Source of the DNA: Watersipora subatra | Taxonomy: Eukaryota; Bryozoa; Gymnolaemata; Cheilostomatida; Watersiporidae | NCBI RefSeq assembly: GCF_963576615.1 | Contig: NC_088708.1 | Span: forward strand, 28,403,191 to 28,467,190 | Reading direction: 5' to 3' | Length of the DNA: 64,000 bases | Shown: positions 12,427 through 26,300 of the stretch, piece after piece | Layout of the letters: each line of letters opens with the position of its first letter | Numbering within the stretch: the stretch's first letter is position 1 | Notes under the pieces: model-generated | The model's input: the letters and a program-made list of their open reading frames with translations, nothing else | What the model was told of the DNA's origin: nothing | Database searches by the model: none | Program-made: the position numbers and the translations under genes

Positions 12427-12657
12427 CTAGTTGTTATAGTAGTCATATGGATTGTCCATCAGCATTCTTTTACCAAAGCGAAACACTCCCTTCGTTTGTG
12501 AGCAAGAACAATGTTTTATCAGAAATTCATACCCTGCAACGCCGTTACACGCCTCTGGACAATAGTCGTAAAGCTGATCCAAAATTGAAGCCGAATAGAT
12601 ACTTGTGGAGAACATGCATACGAGTGCCAGCGATATCAGATAAGTAAACTTTGCCAT
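12427..12657 (-). CDS. secreted amidated neuropeptide-like precursor (4 Cys, -FRFamide)
   Basis: A 76-residue precursor. Residues 1-22 (MAKFTYLISLALVCMFSTSI and following) form a classic signal peptide. The mature part has Cys at 33, 37, 50 and 52 (CX3C-X12-CXC), enough for two disulfides, and ends GVFRFGKR at 57-64. There Gly-Lys-Arg is a convertase-cleavage and amidation signal predicting a C-terminal -VFRF-NH2. A 12-residue acidic tail rich in Tyr and Asn follows. The frame is open from an upstream ATG at 12711, but the ATG at 12657 is preferred: it sits at the start of the signal peptide in good context (GTGATGG), and CTTCTCTTCTCTCTGG...TTTGCAG just before it looks like a 3' splice site, so a 5' UTR exon may exist upstream. 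Combining a disulfide-bonded core with an RFamide-type end is uncommon. I cannot match it to a named precursor family; hormone or neurotransmitter function is inferred from processing signals only. Confidence 0.8.
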   Translation of the reverse strand: MAKFTYLISLALVCMFSTSIYSASILDQLYDYCPEACNGVAGYEFLIKHCSCSQTKGVFRFGKRMLMDNPYDYYNN

Positions 12658-12742
12658 CACTGCAAATTTGAATGCCAGAGAGAAGAGAAGTTGCTCGTAT
12701 TCTATACACATGTAGTATTGCTTTTCTTCCCCAGCGTCCTTG

Positions 12743-12750
12743 TTTATATA
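12743..12750 (-). promoter_or_regulatory. possible TATA box of the peptide gene
   Basis: TATATAAA on the minus strand, about 86 nt upstream of the preferred ATG and 32 nt upstream of the alternative ATG. Position is compatible with a TATA box whose start site lies near 12,715-12,720. In AT-rich DNA such matches occur by chance. Confidence 0.35.
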
Positions 12751-12775
12751 TTGGCCTGCATCTGATTAATGTCAA

Positions 12776-13757
12776 GCGTACCTGAATAAATGGCAGTGAC
12801 TATTGCCACTATTAATCAATTGCGCATCACTGCCAAGCTATGATTACACCACGCTTAGTTTAAACAAACTATCGAGAAACTCTTGACATTCAGAGTGTTG
12901 ATAACAGTGTTTTAATGTTATCTATAATAGTTGTTATATATGGGTGTAAGTAACTTGAATGTTTGCCATCCTTAGGTCAATGTTTATCACCAAATTATTG
13001 TATTTGCAATTTTAATCATCAATACGCATGTTTTGATCCTCTTAGTTCTGAGCACATCTATTGCTTAAATGACATGATTTGGAAGTTTGTATATAGTTTA
13101 GATAACAAACATACATTCAGGTTTTGCTGACCGTTTCCATCTAAGTGATACAAGGCCTTGTAACAAGTTTGTATGCACAATTGTATGGCTATAAGTATTT
13201 AGGGTCCTAATATAATTTGTGTATTATTTGATTAGCTTTGTTAGTGAGACTTTAATTTCCTTCAGTCTTATATATTTGCTGGCAACAGGAGCTGACAAAT
13301 GTTAAATAATATAACAAAAATATATGCAGACTTGCTAACATAGATAGTTACTAGAAAACAAATTTTGCATATTTGTATTCATTGAAAGAGAACTGGAAGG
13401 AAAAGTGAACAACAAATCTCACTATGTGTATACATAATTTAAGTTCAACATTTGGCAGTAACTAGAAAAACGTCACAAAACTAAAATCTTAAGTTAAGTT
13501 AACAATTCTACAGTTACAAAGCAATTTCATTGAGATTGAACTGATATGTTGGAACGCTTGCAACAGGAAATTTGACGAAATTTTCTATTCTTTCGTCTGC
13601 ACAGTGAATGACAAAAATCTTATAAAAATAATTCATTATTAAGTTCTACTAGTAATAGCAACAAAACTTACAAAAAATATGAAATGAGCTCTATTGACAT
13701 AAAACATGTGGACAATACATCTTCAAAAATATTAAAATTTTCTAACTATAAATAAGC
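12776..13757. other. intergenic / synaptojanin 3' UTR
   Basis: No gene. The part nearest 13757 should be synaptojanin 3' UTR. I see no canonical AATAAA on the minus strand here. ATTAAA (complement of 13251-13256) is a possible weaker signal, about 500 nt past the stop. Confidence 0.45.
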
Positions 13758-14365
13758 TTACAACATGCGCCTTTGTGGAATGGGTGGGCGAGTGGGTTTC
13801 ATTTGACTTTTCATTTCTTCAGCCCTAGAAGGTATTGGTGGAGGGGAGGGTTTGGAGCTCTTTGTCACAGCGACTCCATTCCTCTCTAGACTATCTGGCA
13901 AGTCATTTGTGGCTGGTATGCAATGTAATACACCTGTTTGTGTTACGTCTTTTACTTGGACGTTAGTCTCTGAATATCTCATTGGAATAGGTGGGGGTGC
14001 CTTCTTTGGTTTGGGACTCGATTCCTTTCCATCTAAACTCAAACTAGGACCTGAACTAGGACCTTTTACAAAACTACTGCTATCAACCGAAGCCTCCAGT
14101 TCTCGTGGCGACCTTCCGTTATCCAGATTATGATTAGCTACATTAAGATCTTTGGGCCTTGCAGGTATCGGAGGGCTTTTTATCTGTTTTGTTGTCCCTT
14201 CAGTTTGCGTTGATGATTGATGAGCAATAGTCACATCCTCAGGGGTGGGAAATAATTGAGTGTTTGGTGGTGGGGGCTCATCTGGTGTTGTATTATCTAT
14301 AGCTAAACAGTAATTACCATGGTCAACTGGGGAATACACAATGAAGTCATTTCTATTGCACTGCA
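13758..14365 (-). CDS. SYNJ: synaptojanin terminal exon: Pro-rich C-terminus
   Basis: 608 nt ending in TAA at 13758-13760. Contains four PPIP-type SH3 ligands: [24 protein letters not shown] and [10 protein letters not shown], the last at the extreme C-terminus. No NPF (EH-domain) motifs were seen, unlike the long vertebrate SYNJ1 isoform. Confidence 0.88.
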
Positions 14366-17300
14366 CTATAGATGATACAAAAACTTTATATGTTTTTATT
14401 TGTATATGGTTTTCCTTGTATAGACCTTTACCTTGTCACATTCTAGTGCCTGACAAAACAAAATAAACTGTCCCATGTCATAAATGAATTTTGTCATACT
14501 AGCTACGGGCTCAAAGTCATTTGAGAAGCCAAATCTTAAAATCGCATTGCAAAACAGACTTTCTGTGTTAATAAATATCAAAAGAATGTTGTCGTTTAGC
14601 TATCTGTTTATCAAATTTCAAAAACCTTACTTTCAATAAACAATTTCTCTCAAACTTAACAACTTATAGTGCGTGAACAAATATGGTAGCAAACTACAAA
14701 GTGAAAGGCACTAACAAAAATGGCACAACATTAATAACGATGAAACTTACCAGGCTAAAACTCTCATCTACAGCAGATGTTTTTATGTCAATTTAAATCA
14801 GAGACGAAAGACCATTCAGCAAAAATAAATCATCGATTCCAAATGATAATGTCAGACAAATAACAGAACTTGTAACAGCCTGGCCCAACTTGGTTTTTTT
14901 CAGGGCCATCCATTCTTAAAGAGCCTCGTCTTAATCTACTTGACCAGTGTAATTAATAAAAATATGTGTTGTAGTGTTTTATTTTATCAATTTTCTAATG
15001 GCTCCATCACCCTGATAAGCTGGCCAAGCATTTTAGATCGTTATTTTATCCTATTGTAGATGTCTTATAAATATCTTGATAGCATAAAATGCTGTGGACA
15101 ACCCTGAATATTTATTGAATAACTACAATCACCTTGCAACACAGAAAATTTCTATCACGGATTCGTATTGCAAACAGAGCAATACAAAGGTCTCTTTATA
15201 TGACCTTTGTATTGGTCAGGAAGGGCAATACAAACCTATCAAGATAGTGAAATTTATAGGCATTCATGCATCTACGTGTTAAATACAACATACAATACTG
15301 ACCTGAAGTGCTGCCAGGATTGATATCACAAGGTGGCAGAAGAGGAACTGGCAGGTCTGTTGACTCGATGGACTGCCCCATCATGAAAGCATCGATCAGC
15401 TTTCTTGCATCCTCTTCGTTCTTAGCTCCAGAGTGAGAAACATTTGTGGGTGATCCTATAACACTTGCCTGTAAATGGTTAGTTATTAAAAGTTAGCAAT
15501 CTACATACAGTAGTAGTGGCTTACATACCTGAGGCTTGATTTATAATTCTCGAGCCGTACTAAAATTATGAACTGTTACATCAAAGACGATATAAAATTG
15601 ATCTAAAGTTATTCATTGATGAGCCTACAGTTAATCAAACACAATTTATCATTAAATGCTGCAAGTTGCAGCCCACAAAATATACAGGATGTTGATTAAA
15701 AGCTCTTTTTATTATATTGTTATGACAACAAACAAAGTTTAATAATAAGCAAAATGTGTCAGCTTTATGAATGCATGTTGCTGCTCAGTTGAATCCGAAG
15801 TGATATTATTTTATTAGCTAATGGGGCCCATACGCGAGCCCCATATATTCTTGATAGTAATTATCTGTAGAACAAAAACACTGTGGAAGAATTCAATATA
15901 CTAGAAAAGCTATATTGAAAAACATGAATAGGGACATCTAAGTACCATTCTGCTTTTGGGAATGCTTGATGCAGTCTCTCTTCTCATAGTGACTGGCTGT
16001 AAGGGAGAGATGCTGTGTGCCAATGGCTCTAAAAATCAAACAATGCTGACTTGGATATGGAATGTTATTAGTCATTCAATGAACTAATTGTGGTTAGAAC
16101 TTATAATTAGAACATGTCATGTATTATTACTTATTATAGAGCAAAAAGACCAGGTTTATATTACTATCTATAGTTTTCTTGCGGACGCATGAGCTTTACT
16201 AAATCAGTTGTATGAGGATCTACGCTGCGAATTATTCCGTAAATTACTTGTTGCAAATGATTTACAGAATGAAAATGCTGTTTGACCTAGTTTGACTACA
16301 AAAGACAATGTCGTACTGTAGTATAAAATAACATTTCATTTGCCTATTAAATATATTGCGGTAGAAGTTTTGTACTCGATGAAAATCAAAGTGAGGTCTG
16401 CCTTGAAGCACAGTTGTGGTTACAATTAAAAGTAATCACATATTAGCCAGAACCAACCTTTTAAAACAAAAACTGCATTCAATTTTTATGCATTATGAAC
16501 ACCTTTGCATATTATGTATCCAATTGTCACTGTCAAATCTTTCACCCGCCCAGTGATTCTACCACAAATATGTAATTATGTAATTGTGATGTAATTATTT
16601 AATATATGTAATACATAATTACATGACAATTTGATGTGAATTTTTTCAGAAATTATTTTATTACTGTCTTGCATATAAATTAATAGTAGCATGATGGCTA
16701 ACAATCACTATTTGGAAATCATGTCGGAAACCATTTGGCTCCTTTCCAACTATGCTTGATCATGCCTATTTTTTGCGAATAAACATATCGAACTATTGTT
16801 GGAACTTGAAAAACTTTAAAGTCAATGTGAGAAGATCCTGATGAAAAAGGGTGGCCATTTCAACTATTTTGTTATATATGAATGTGAAACTTCAAATCAT
16901 CAAATATTGCATTATAGCCATATGAAGTGCCATAGGCTGGACATCAATAATGTACATATTGAACTCACATGCGATCAAACCTAACTCCCGATTGTCTTAA
17001 CAGACAGACTTTAAATGGCCGATGTAAAATTCAAGCAGATATTTGACTCCGCACCTCAAGTAATTTCCAAATATGATTCTCAAAGTATTTTGAAGCATCC
17101 AAGTTTTATAAGTACATAAGAAGCTACAGGTGAGAATTTAAAATGTAACAAAAATATAAAATAGTACATAAGCAAAGGTTGTTTAAACTTCACTTTACTT
17201 TAAACTTTACTTTTACACACTTCTTTATATATTTATAATGCATTTGTTTTTTTGATACGCGTAAAGATCGGCAGTATTTATTCAGGAGTTATCATACCAT

Positions 17301-20300
17301 AGGTTTTTGGGCTGCAGAACGAATTAAATGAATCAAACACAGTCTATTATTATAAGTATATGGGTCGCGGTCACAGAAACCATGGTTAAGTCGCAAATCA
17401 CGAAGTTGAGTTATCCGACTTTGAAGTTGCACTAACTGAATTTATAATATTGGTAACGATTTTTGTAACACATGCATCTGGACCAATCAAAGAGTGATCT
17501 TTCTGAATCTGAAGTCAGTTTAGCCAATAGAAGTCTTTAACTCTCGGAAAAACCCCCTTAAAACCGTTGCTATGCTAAACAGGAAGTTCTGAAAATGGCA
17601 TCTGATAAAGATAATCGTTTCTTTTTTGCCGATTTTAAAGATAGCTTTGATATTTTGGACACTTATAATGAGTACTTTGGTATTCCAACTGATGTCAAAA
17701 ACAGTGAAAGTAAAGGGAATTACAATGATATTTTCTTAACAATTCTTACAAGCTTATTACAATATTTAATTGTAAGAATAATTATTCGATTTTATAAGAT
17801 TGTTTTCAGATTTAATTTTAAGAACAATCATTCAAGTTTACAAGATCGAAGTATATAGTGATCGATGGTGTGCAATATGTTACTGTTGTCATTTTTCTAA
17901 AGATTTTGTTGATGATTTGGCTGTGCCCAATATCGCGATACTGCCAGGCCATTTTTAATATCTGCAAAATTAAGTAATACGTTTTTTTTTTATAAATATA
18001 AAGCTATTTCTGTGACAATTAGCTAAAATCTGTTTAGATTTTTAAATTCAGCATAATTTTTTGAATATAAATACAGAAATCTAGATAAATATCACAACTT
18101 CTTGATATTTGTTGCTATGACATTTTGAAATGTAAACAAAATTTTGCATTGGTTTTTGTTTCTCAAACTTTAACACCAGTCTTCTCGGAACTATGTTTTC
18201 GCACGAACGGTAAACGTGCATTCAGTTTTTTGACCATAGAATCTGCTGTAATTAAGCTAGAATCAAAAATTTTTTTTGCAAAATAGCTGTGAGAAATTTC
18301 TCCTTCTGCTAGTGTAGAAAACTCTAAATCTTATAATCCCGACTTAACCATGGTTTCTGTGATCATGACACATATATGATCGAGTATATATGAAGTTTTA
18401 GCATATGAAGCAGATACTGAAATGAATGAAATTCGTCTTCGAGGTTGACTGTGCTCTGCTAACTCCCACATTTAATCAGGAGAGATAACTTCAAGCATTA
18501 GGTATCTACACTTCAAACATCCTAGATTTTCTCATTCGTATTAACATGTACAGATCCTCTAGTCAGGCGAATAATTTCAAGGGTTGTACATGTATATAAC
18601 AGCTTAAAGGTTGACTTGCAACAAAATTCACATTACAGTTATTTGATATCAAAAGATTCACCATGTCTTACTCTGTTGTGTTGTAAGTGCAAAATATGAT
18701 TAATGTGATTACAAGCTCTTAAAAGCTCAAAAACGAACAGTTAATCGCAGCCACACGAGACCCCCGTAGTTTGGATTCGCTTTCCAAAACGGCTCGAATG
18801 GGACATAGTTCTTACAGGATGGTTTCTGTTTACACTTTCATGCAACCTCATTCGTCGAAATATTTTTACAAATATACTTCACACATTCAATAAAACCATG
18901 TCTATTGTTTTTACGCGTCTGTTTTATCGTCATTGTAATGCTGTCACTTTTAACAGTGATATCTTATAACTTACCGTAAAAAATCGTTAAACTTTTTAAC
19001 CTTAGCTCGAAGGAGTACATATCATTGTCTGATAATCATGACGAGCCTGTTGGTTACCTGTGATAATCGAAAAGTGCTGCAAAAATTATTTGCGAAATAT
19101 TGGGTCACATGATCAAATTACGACTTGACGATTGAATAATGCCGAAACAAAACTGTAAAGTAGCGAGCATCTATATTTAATACGGGGACTTCGGTAAAAC
19201 CCGAAGTGTTTGTCATAAACTAGTGCTACGATATGTTTTATAGTGAGCTTTTTATTGGCCTTTCAATACACGTGAGAACATCACGTGACAAGATGATAAC
19301 CAAACTGTAATGACTACGTCAGATAAATAAACAGACTCCAATCTACAGCGGCTTCTCGTTTTTGAGCTTTTAAGGGCTTGTAATCACATTTCCACGTATT
19401 TGGCACCTACAACAGAGTAAGACATGGTGAATCTTTTGATACCAAATAACTGTAATGTGAATTTTGTTGCAAGTCAACCTTTAAGAATAACAATAGTGCA
19501 AGCTGCACTAGAGTCATTACATAGAGTATGCTGGTTTAATTTCCGTGATGCGAAATGATCGAGACATAACTTCCGGATGGACAAGCAGAAGTGGGCTTGC
19601 TAGATGCAACTGCAACATTCGCGAAAATTGAAAAAGCTGATCAATATGATCACATGACACTGCGGCTTATGTAATGATTAGCAGGAAATAACGCGTGCAT
19701 CATTCGCTGAATGCGCTTCTATATTTTAATTTGATAGCTAGGCTCACCGAGATCGATAAGTCCTATCAACAAACTTATGTGTACATTTTGAGGTTTCCAA
19801 GCTGCTCGACTCATCAGATAAAAAGTGAAATCAGCGTAATGATAAAAGTGGATAGGCTTTGGCAGTGCTGGGGAGAGGAAGAAAACTATCATCATTTACA
19901 TAATTCCATATTTGAAGATTGAAAATCAATATCACTCAAGTCAGACTAATGCATCATCATATTTCATTTTATCAGACACCTGCAAGCCATAGATAAAGCA
20001 CATAATGTACGCGTAGAAATAGACTTATAAGATAGCATTAGAACTGATATTGGAGTCGTGTCAAGTGAACTTTGCATAAATTATTGACAAATAGGATTCA
20101 CAATCTAAGATTTCAAGAGGGTTAGGTTCATTCAAATCTGTTTGGCACTTGATTTATTATGAAGACCGCAGAATTGTCGATGCCTGTCATACACTCAGAA
20201 ATGGCTTCCATAAAATAGCCAATATCTCACTACAAATTATAGACCATCAGTCTTGCTATAACCCACCAAAATTAGCATTCCACAGATCTGTATTTCTTTA

Positions 20301-23300
20301 AAAAATCTATATGTACAAACATTTGGAAGTTTTATTCCATTTGAAGCTATTTACACATATGCAATGCGTATGTGTAAATACATATGCATTGCATTTATTA
20401 GTGGACAATGTGGAAGTATTTCAGGGTATACAATAGTTGTGCCTTCTACAGATTCATTAATAGTACAATTATAATACACATTATCAAGCCTTTGTTTGCA
20501 ATAAAAACCTATTTTTACTGATTATCATTTTATTAATTTAGTGTTTACATATCATTTAGGTTTCTGCATCTAGTTTTTAGATAATGTATTTAGTTTAATT
20601 GTAATCACGTGAAGTATTTATCATTGTTGTTAGCATGTGGAATGAGTCAAATGAAACACAATGTATGTCTATAGGAATATTTCGTTGAACATATGATGGG
20701 TTTGACGAGCCAAACAAACGTCGAAACTGATTAACAATAAATGTTGAAGTTGGACTGTATTTAAAAAAAAGATGAAGCAGATTTTGATATTTTTGCTATA
20801 TTTTATTATACGTACTATATTTGCTGTTTTTACTATCAATTGTTTTAGCAATTGCAATTGGTTGAGATCAGGGGATGCGTCCAAAAAGCCAATTACCAAT
20901 CACCATATCAATGATGCAGCAAACTAGATAAATATTTGCTGTAAATACTGCAAAGGTGTTCCATGTTATCCATTCTTTTACACACTAATAGTTGTAGTAG
21001 GTTTGCTACAACCGATCATTATCAGACACCAATACACCGGCTGTCTAGGGAGCTGCGAGAGAATGTTTGAGCAGAATTATTCAAAATTTTGAATGGTAAG
21101 CACAGGTGGTAGTGTGGTTGGCCGCTAATCTGAATGTTGTGAACTTGAATCCTGAACAATTCACATTATTTTCCCGATCGCCATCCATGGCGACGGTCAA
21201 ATATGGTTCTCATTATCAGAAATACTAGCTATAAAATGATATGTATATTTAAAAATTTCCAAAGAGTTTGCACTGCACACACTCACACTGTATGACGTGT
21301 TTTAATCAAATTTTCATGCCATGTCTTGATATGATAAGTTTATAAGACACTGTTATATAACAGATACTCAGATTGAAAACTTCCGTTACAAACACCACTT
21401 TCTCTGGCCATAATCTAGTACCATACACTCATATTACACGCTGTGCCACCCGCTTGTATAGTAGACGCCCCTACAGAATGAATAATTAGACCCAAGAGCA
21501 TTTACATTATAGAGATTTTACATCATACGAAGCAGAAAATACATGTAAATAGCCTACTCCATTCCCAGATCTTCCCAAACTCACCTCTTTGACCCTTCTA
21601 AGAGAAAAACTAAATTTAGCTTTTCAATTTAACGCCTGTACAGTAACTGTAGTATGATTGGTTTGTATCGACAACTTTGTCATTTTTTCTTATCACTTAC
21701 ACTTGTTTAGGGTCCATGATACGGTAATTTTAAGGGGAGCACACACCTTCAATGTCAATTTAAATCGATTTTTCTCCACAGCAAGGTCTATGCTGCAAAG
21801 AAAAAATATTGTATGTTTAACATAAAGTACAAGAAAAATACATCGTTGCTATAATTAAAGGCCGTGTCTGTCTGTCCGTATGTCTGTCCAAAGCCAGGGT
21901 AGGTTTTGACAATCAATTTGAGAGACTGACACTGTAACACTTGCACCAATCAAGTGCATTACAGTATTTCTGAATAATTGTAGAGTCACTTGTTCTCTGT
22001 GCTCTACCGTAACACCTGTTGGTTTCTCACCGCACACTAGACTGCTAAAGCACTAGTATATATAATGAAGATACCCCTATACGTCGTTTGTTTCTCTCAA
22101 GTGCGGCAAGAGAAAAAATGGTACTTAGAGACTAACTATGAGACACCCGTTATTCAAATCAAACTTGAGAACATGCACAAACTTGACTCTTTACGTTGTA
22201 TGAAATTTCTTATGTAATACGATTCAAAAACTTTACATAAATGATTTACATTCAGTGGAATTTACATAAAAGGAGGTGCATGTCATAGGAGCTTCTAATG
22301 TTCTACAGACTCATCTCTCATAAACCCCTCACACAGTCACGCCAGAAGCTCACACAACAAGCTCTTCTCAGACCTACATTTTATAATCATATCTCTACTA
22401 TTTGGCACTGCAACATACCTGTAGAGATAGGCTTTGTTTCAAATGTATCAAACACACTATTTTTAGCTCTTGTAGGGTCTTCAGAGGTATAGGAGGATGT
22501 CTAGAAAAGAGAGCACATCTTCACATGACATGAGACAGTGACTGGCCGTTTCATAAGCTTTCTACCACGCTGAAAATGATTTTGAGAAATGTTGATGATC
22601 ATAAGTTTTTGTTTAGTCAATTTTTAACTTGGCCTCGAATTAAGAATATTATCAAAGATGAACTTACACAGAATTTTATTAGAAAGTATCGACATTTTTC
22701 TATCCTTTGCAATTGTTTTTTATGTTTGAGGTAAATCTGACTGCCGGGATGTTTCAAGATTAAAATCGAAAAAACTTGATCGCAGTTAATATACTCAGAT
22801 TCAAGTGAAAGGGTGATTCTGATGTCTATAGTTGCACTTCGCTAAATAGATCGAATGAATATAGACACATAACATAATAGCGACTCATAACGCTGCAACT
22901 TGAACACAATAGTCGATATCAATAACGATAGAGACAGGCAGCCGCAAAACTAGGGACATCATTTTGGCACATACTCTGCTTCCGAGCGTTTTATCTGCGA
23001 TCAAGTTTTGTCAATTTTAATCTTCAAACATCCTGGCAATCAGATCACGTCAAACATTAAACACAATCGCGAATGATAGAAAAATATCGACACTTTCTAC
23101 TAAAATCTACTAAAATTTTGTGTAAGTTCATCTTGAAGCTCATTATGCTGAAGACATGATCACATGAAGACATTATGCTGCGATTGCAGACGTATTACTG
23201 GCATTATCCATGCTTAAACATCACTCACAGGGCACAAGACACTTGTCATAGTCTAACATGCCCAAGTATGAATCATGTAATATCATACCCAGGATAAAGT

Positions 23301-26300
23301 TTATTAATACAAGCAAATCAAAGGTCAGACAGGCATACCGGAGGCGGTTCTGATGTAGGTGGGGAACCAGTGAGCAAGTCGCCTATTGATGCAGATTTCT
23401 TTGGTGGAGGAGGTCGGGTTGGAGGCTTAGAAGGGCGTGCGGGTGGAATGGATTTGCCAATAGGGATGTCTAGCAAACTATCTGGTGTGTTGCGGCCTAC
23501 AGAAATGAGATGATTGATAAAAGCCTTGTTCATGCAATAATAAAACGCTTCCAAAAAACCATGCATAATACAATCTTTGCAATTACCTCAATAAGCATCA
23601 TTCTAGATGGCACGAATACATATCTTTCATTTTTACAGACATAAGTTTTGAAGCTTTGATAAATTTTTGTTCTGCCCAATCGCAGTTGTAAACAATTAAA
23701 ACGATTAAAAACAATTGAACGATAATTGCGTTGAGCATACCACAGAGCAACATGCAGAAATCTAATAGCATACCTGATGCCGTAGATGTACTAGAAGAAG
23801 TTTCCAAAGCCAGTCCTAATGGGTCGAGGTATGCAGTCGAGTTATCATCCATCTCTACTAAATCTTCCTCCCCTACACAATAAGTAGCAGGGTTTTAGCA
23901 AGTAATAGCAGACAACTTTGAAATACAGAAACTAGACTCAAAGCACATTAAAAGAGAGCATAACTCCGAAAAGAAGAGTGCTTAAAAACTGTCTAAGACT
24001 TGGTATTCTGTCAGAACGATTCAAGCAATGAGCTCACCATCACTCTCAATAAAGCTCATTGAGCGCTGAGGCTTGAAATCTTCCCCAAGCAGGTCATTTG
24101 TTACAGGTGAGTAAAATGTTGCCTCCTTGCTTGTGTCGGTCCTCAGTTCATTCTTCACATTGGCTAACCAAACGTCCATGCTGAGCCGGACTGTGATGCT
24201 CTGCTGCTCGAGCTAGAGTAAGTTTTCAAAGACAGTAATGATGTTGCTAAGTGCTATAAGCAGTGCTATATGCTATATAGACTACATAGACTTGGTGACA
24301 TCTGAAATGAACTGACAGATTTGCCTCTCCACAAAATTTGGATTAAAGCCGCACTCAAACCTTTTCATGTGAAACTATTTGTTTAGAGATTTGCTTCGAA
24401 TGCTAAAACTGTCAGGCGCTGGAGTAGACATACCCAAAAAAATACAGAGTATTGAATTTTATTTGTTTCACAGCCCACAGCACTTAATGAAAATACTTCA
24501 AGTAATTACGGACAGCATTAACACCAGTGCATCTTAAAAAATAGGTAAAAGTTAAATGTAAAAACTAAACTGTATGCCAAAAAACTAAATTAGTAAAATA
24601 ATAAGTCAATAAAAATATGCTCAACTCGGTACTTTAAAGTAGAGCCATAAAATGAGAAGTGTAAGGTCGACATTGCAAGGTTACATTGGGATTGAGAGGT
24701 AGTGATAAAGATAGTTACTTTTAATTTTTACCAGTTTCTTCTCTTTTACTTACAAAAATAAATTTTTTTGAGAAACTTCTGAAGCCGTAAGCTGAAATTA
24801 ATTAGGAGGTAAAGTCAAATTTTTGTTCCAATTTCATATCGTCTACTGAAAACCTGTATGTTGAAGTTATCGTAAGTTGAGGGTAGACTGCAAAGTACAG
24901 AATGTGACTTTATGGCACAGACGTTCTGGTGCAGACGATTTTAGGTGCAGGACTTTTTGGCGCAGGTTAAAAGTTCAGTATTTATACAACTTTCATTGTG
25001 ACTCAACAAATTTTAAGTATAAGCGAAAAAAAAAACCATTTTTACATAACATTAATCAGATCACATTTTAATCCCATTTTTATCAAACAATATGATTTTT
25101 ATGGTGATTTTGACGGTTTCACATTTTTATTTATGTATTTTTTAGTCAGCATCAGTTTTTTATGAGCATATATACAAACATTTTTATTTTTTTTACTGAG
25201 ACGAATAAGACACATAAGAGCTTTTTTTAAAGAGTAACAGCTACATTTACGTATTTGACAAATGTGGTTCACAAGATCCTTCAATCAAATTATATGTGAA
25301 GTTTTATGAATAAAATGTTTTTTGCATTCTCTTGCTATTATCATCATGTTAATTATTTGCTGTATGTAAATAATTTCTGTGGTGTAAAAATAGCAGTGCT
25401 ATTTTTCAAAAGGCCTGAGCCAAAAAGCTCTAGACCATGCAAGGTATTAGAGGATGAAAAGCTCATAGGTTTCATACGCATGCAAAGATGTGGCACAACT
25501 CCTAACATTGAAATGTATTTGCAATTTACCAAAGAATCAACAGCTATGCAGAACCAACAGCAGAAACCTCAAAAGTTTTATTCACCTGAAAGTTGTTGAA
25601 CCGCTCGACAGCTTGTAGGGCGGATTTTCCACTGCTGTATGTTATAAATATCTCTGCTTCGACAAACCTGAGAAACAACAGCAACAAAAAATATACAGAA
25701 AAATATACGAACAAAAGAGGATGTACAGTGTAGTAATTTGACTACTAAATAAAAAATAACTGTTAGTGTTGACTTTATTGTTTTGTAGAGCAAATCTCCA
25801 TATAAAAACTAAGTTATGACAACTTCAGATTCTGTTTACCGCCCCGAGATAACACACTCAAAAATAATCAAAAAGTTTTTTTCAGTTTTTTATGAAATTT
25901 TTCAACAACAACAACATCTTTACATAATTAAGTGAGTGAGCGCAATCATTTCAATACTGTCAACTATATAAATGTTCTAGCATTTGAGTGAATGAGGAAA
26001 TGAAAATAATTTTACCTTTACCAGATGATGCCCCGGCTACTAACATTTAAAACTCTAACATAGAAAATTTTACTTCTGTTTGCCTACCTGACAAGTATGA
26101 TTTCTCCGAGGGTCCCAAACATATCCAGAATCATGTTTGCATTCACATCCGTTATGTCGTGCTTATCTGAGCTGGCCACTATTACGGTGCCATCAGTGGG
26201 ACCCTCCTTTTGTACTACAAGATCCTGCACCCTGTCCTTTAGCGTCTTGTCTACCTTCAGAATTGGCAACTCCAACAGCGCCGCAACCGGCCTGTATACC

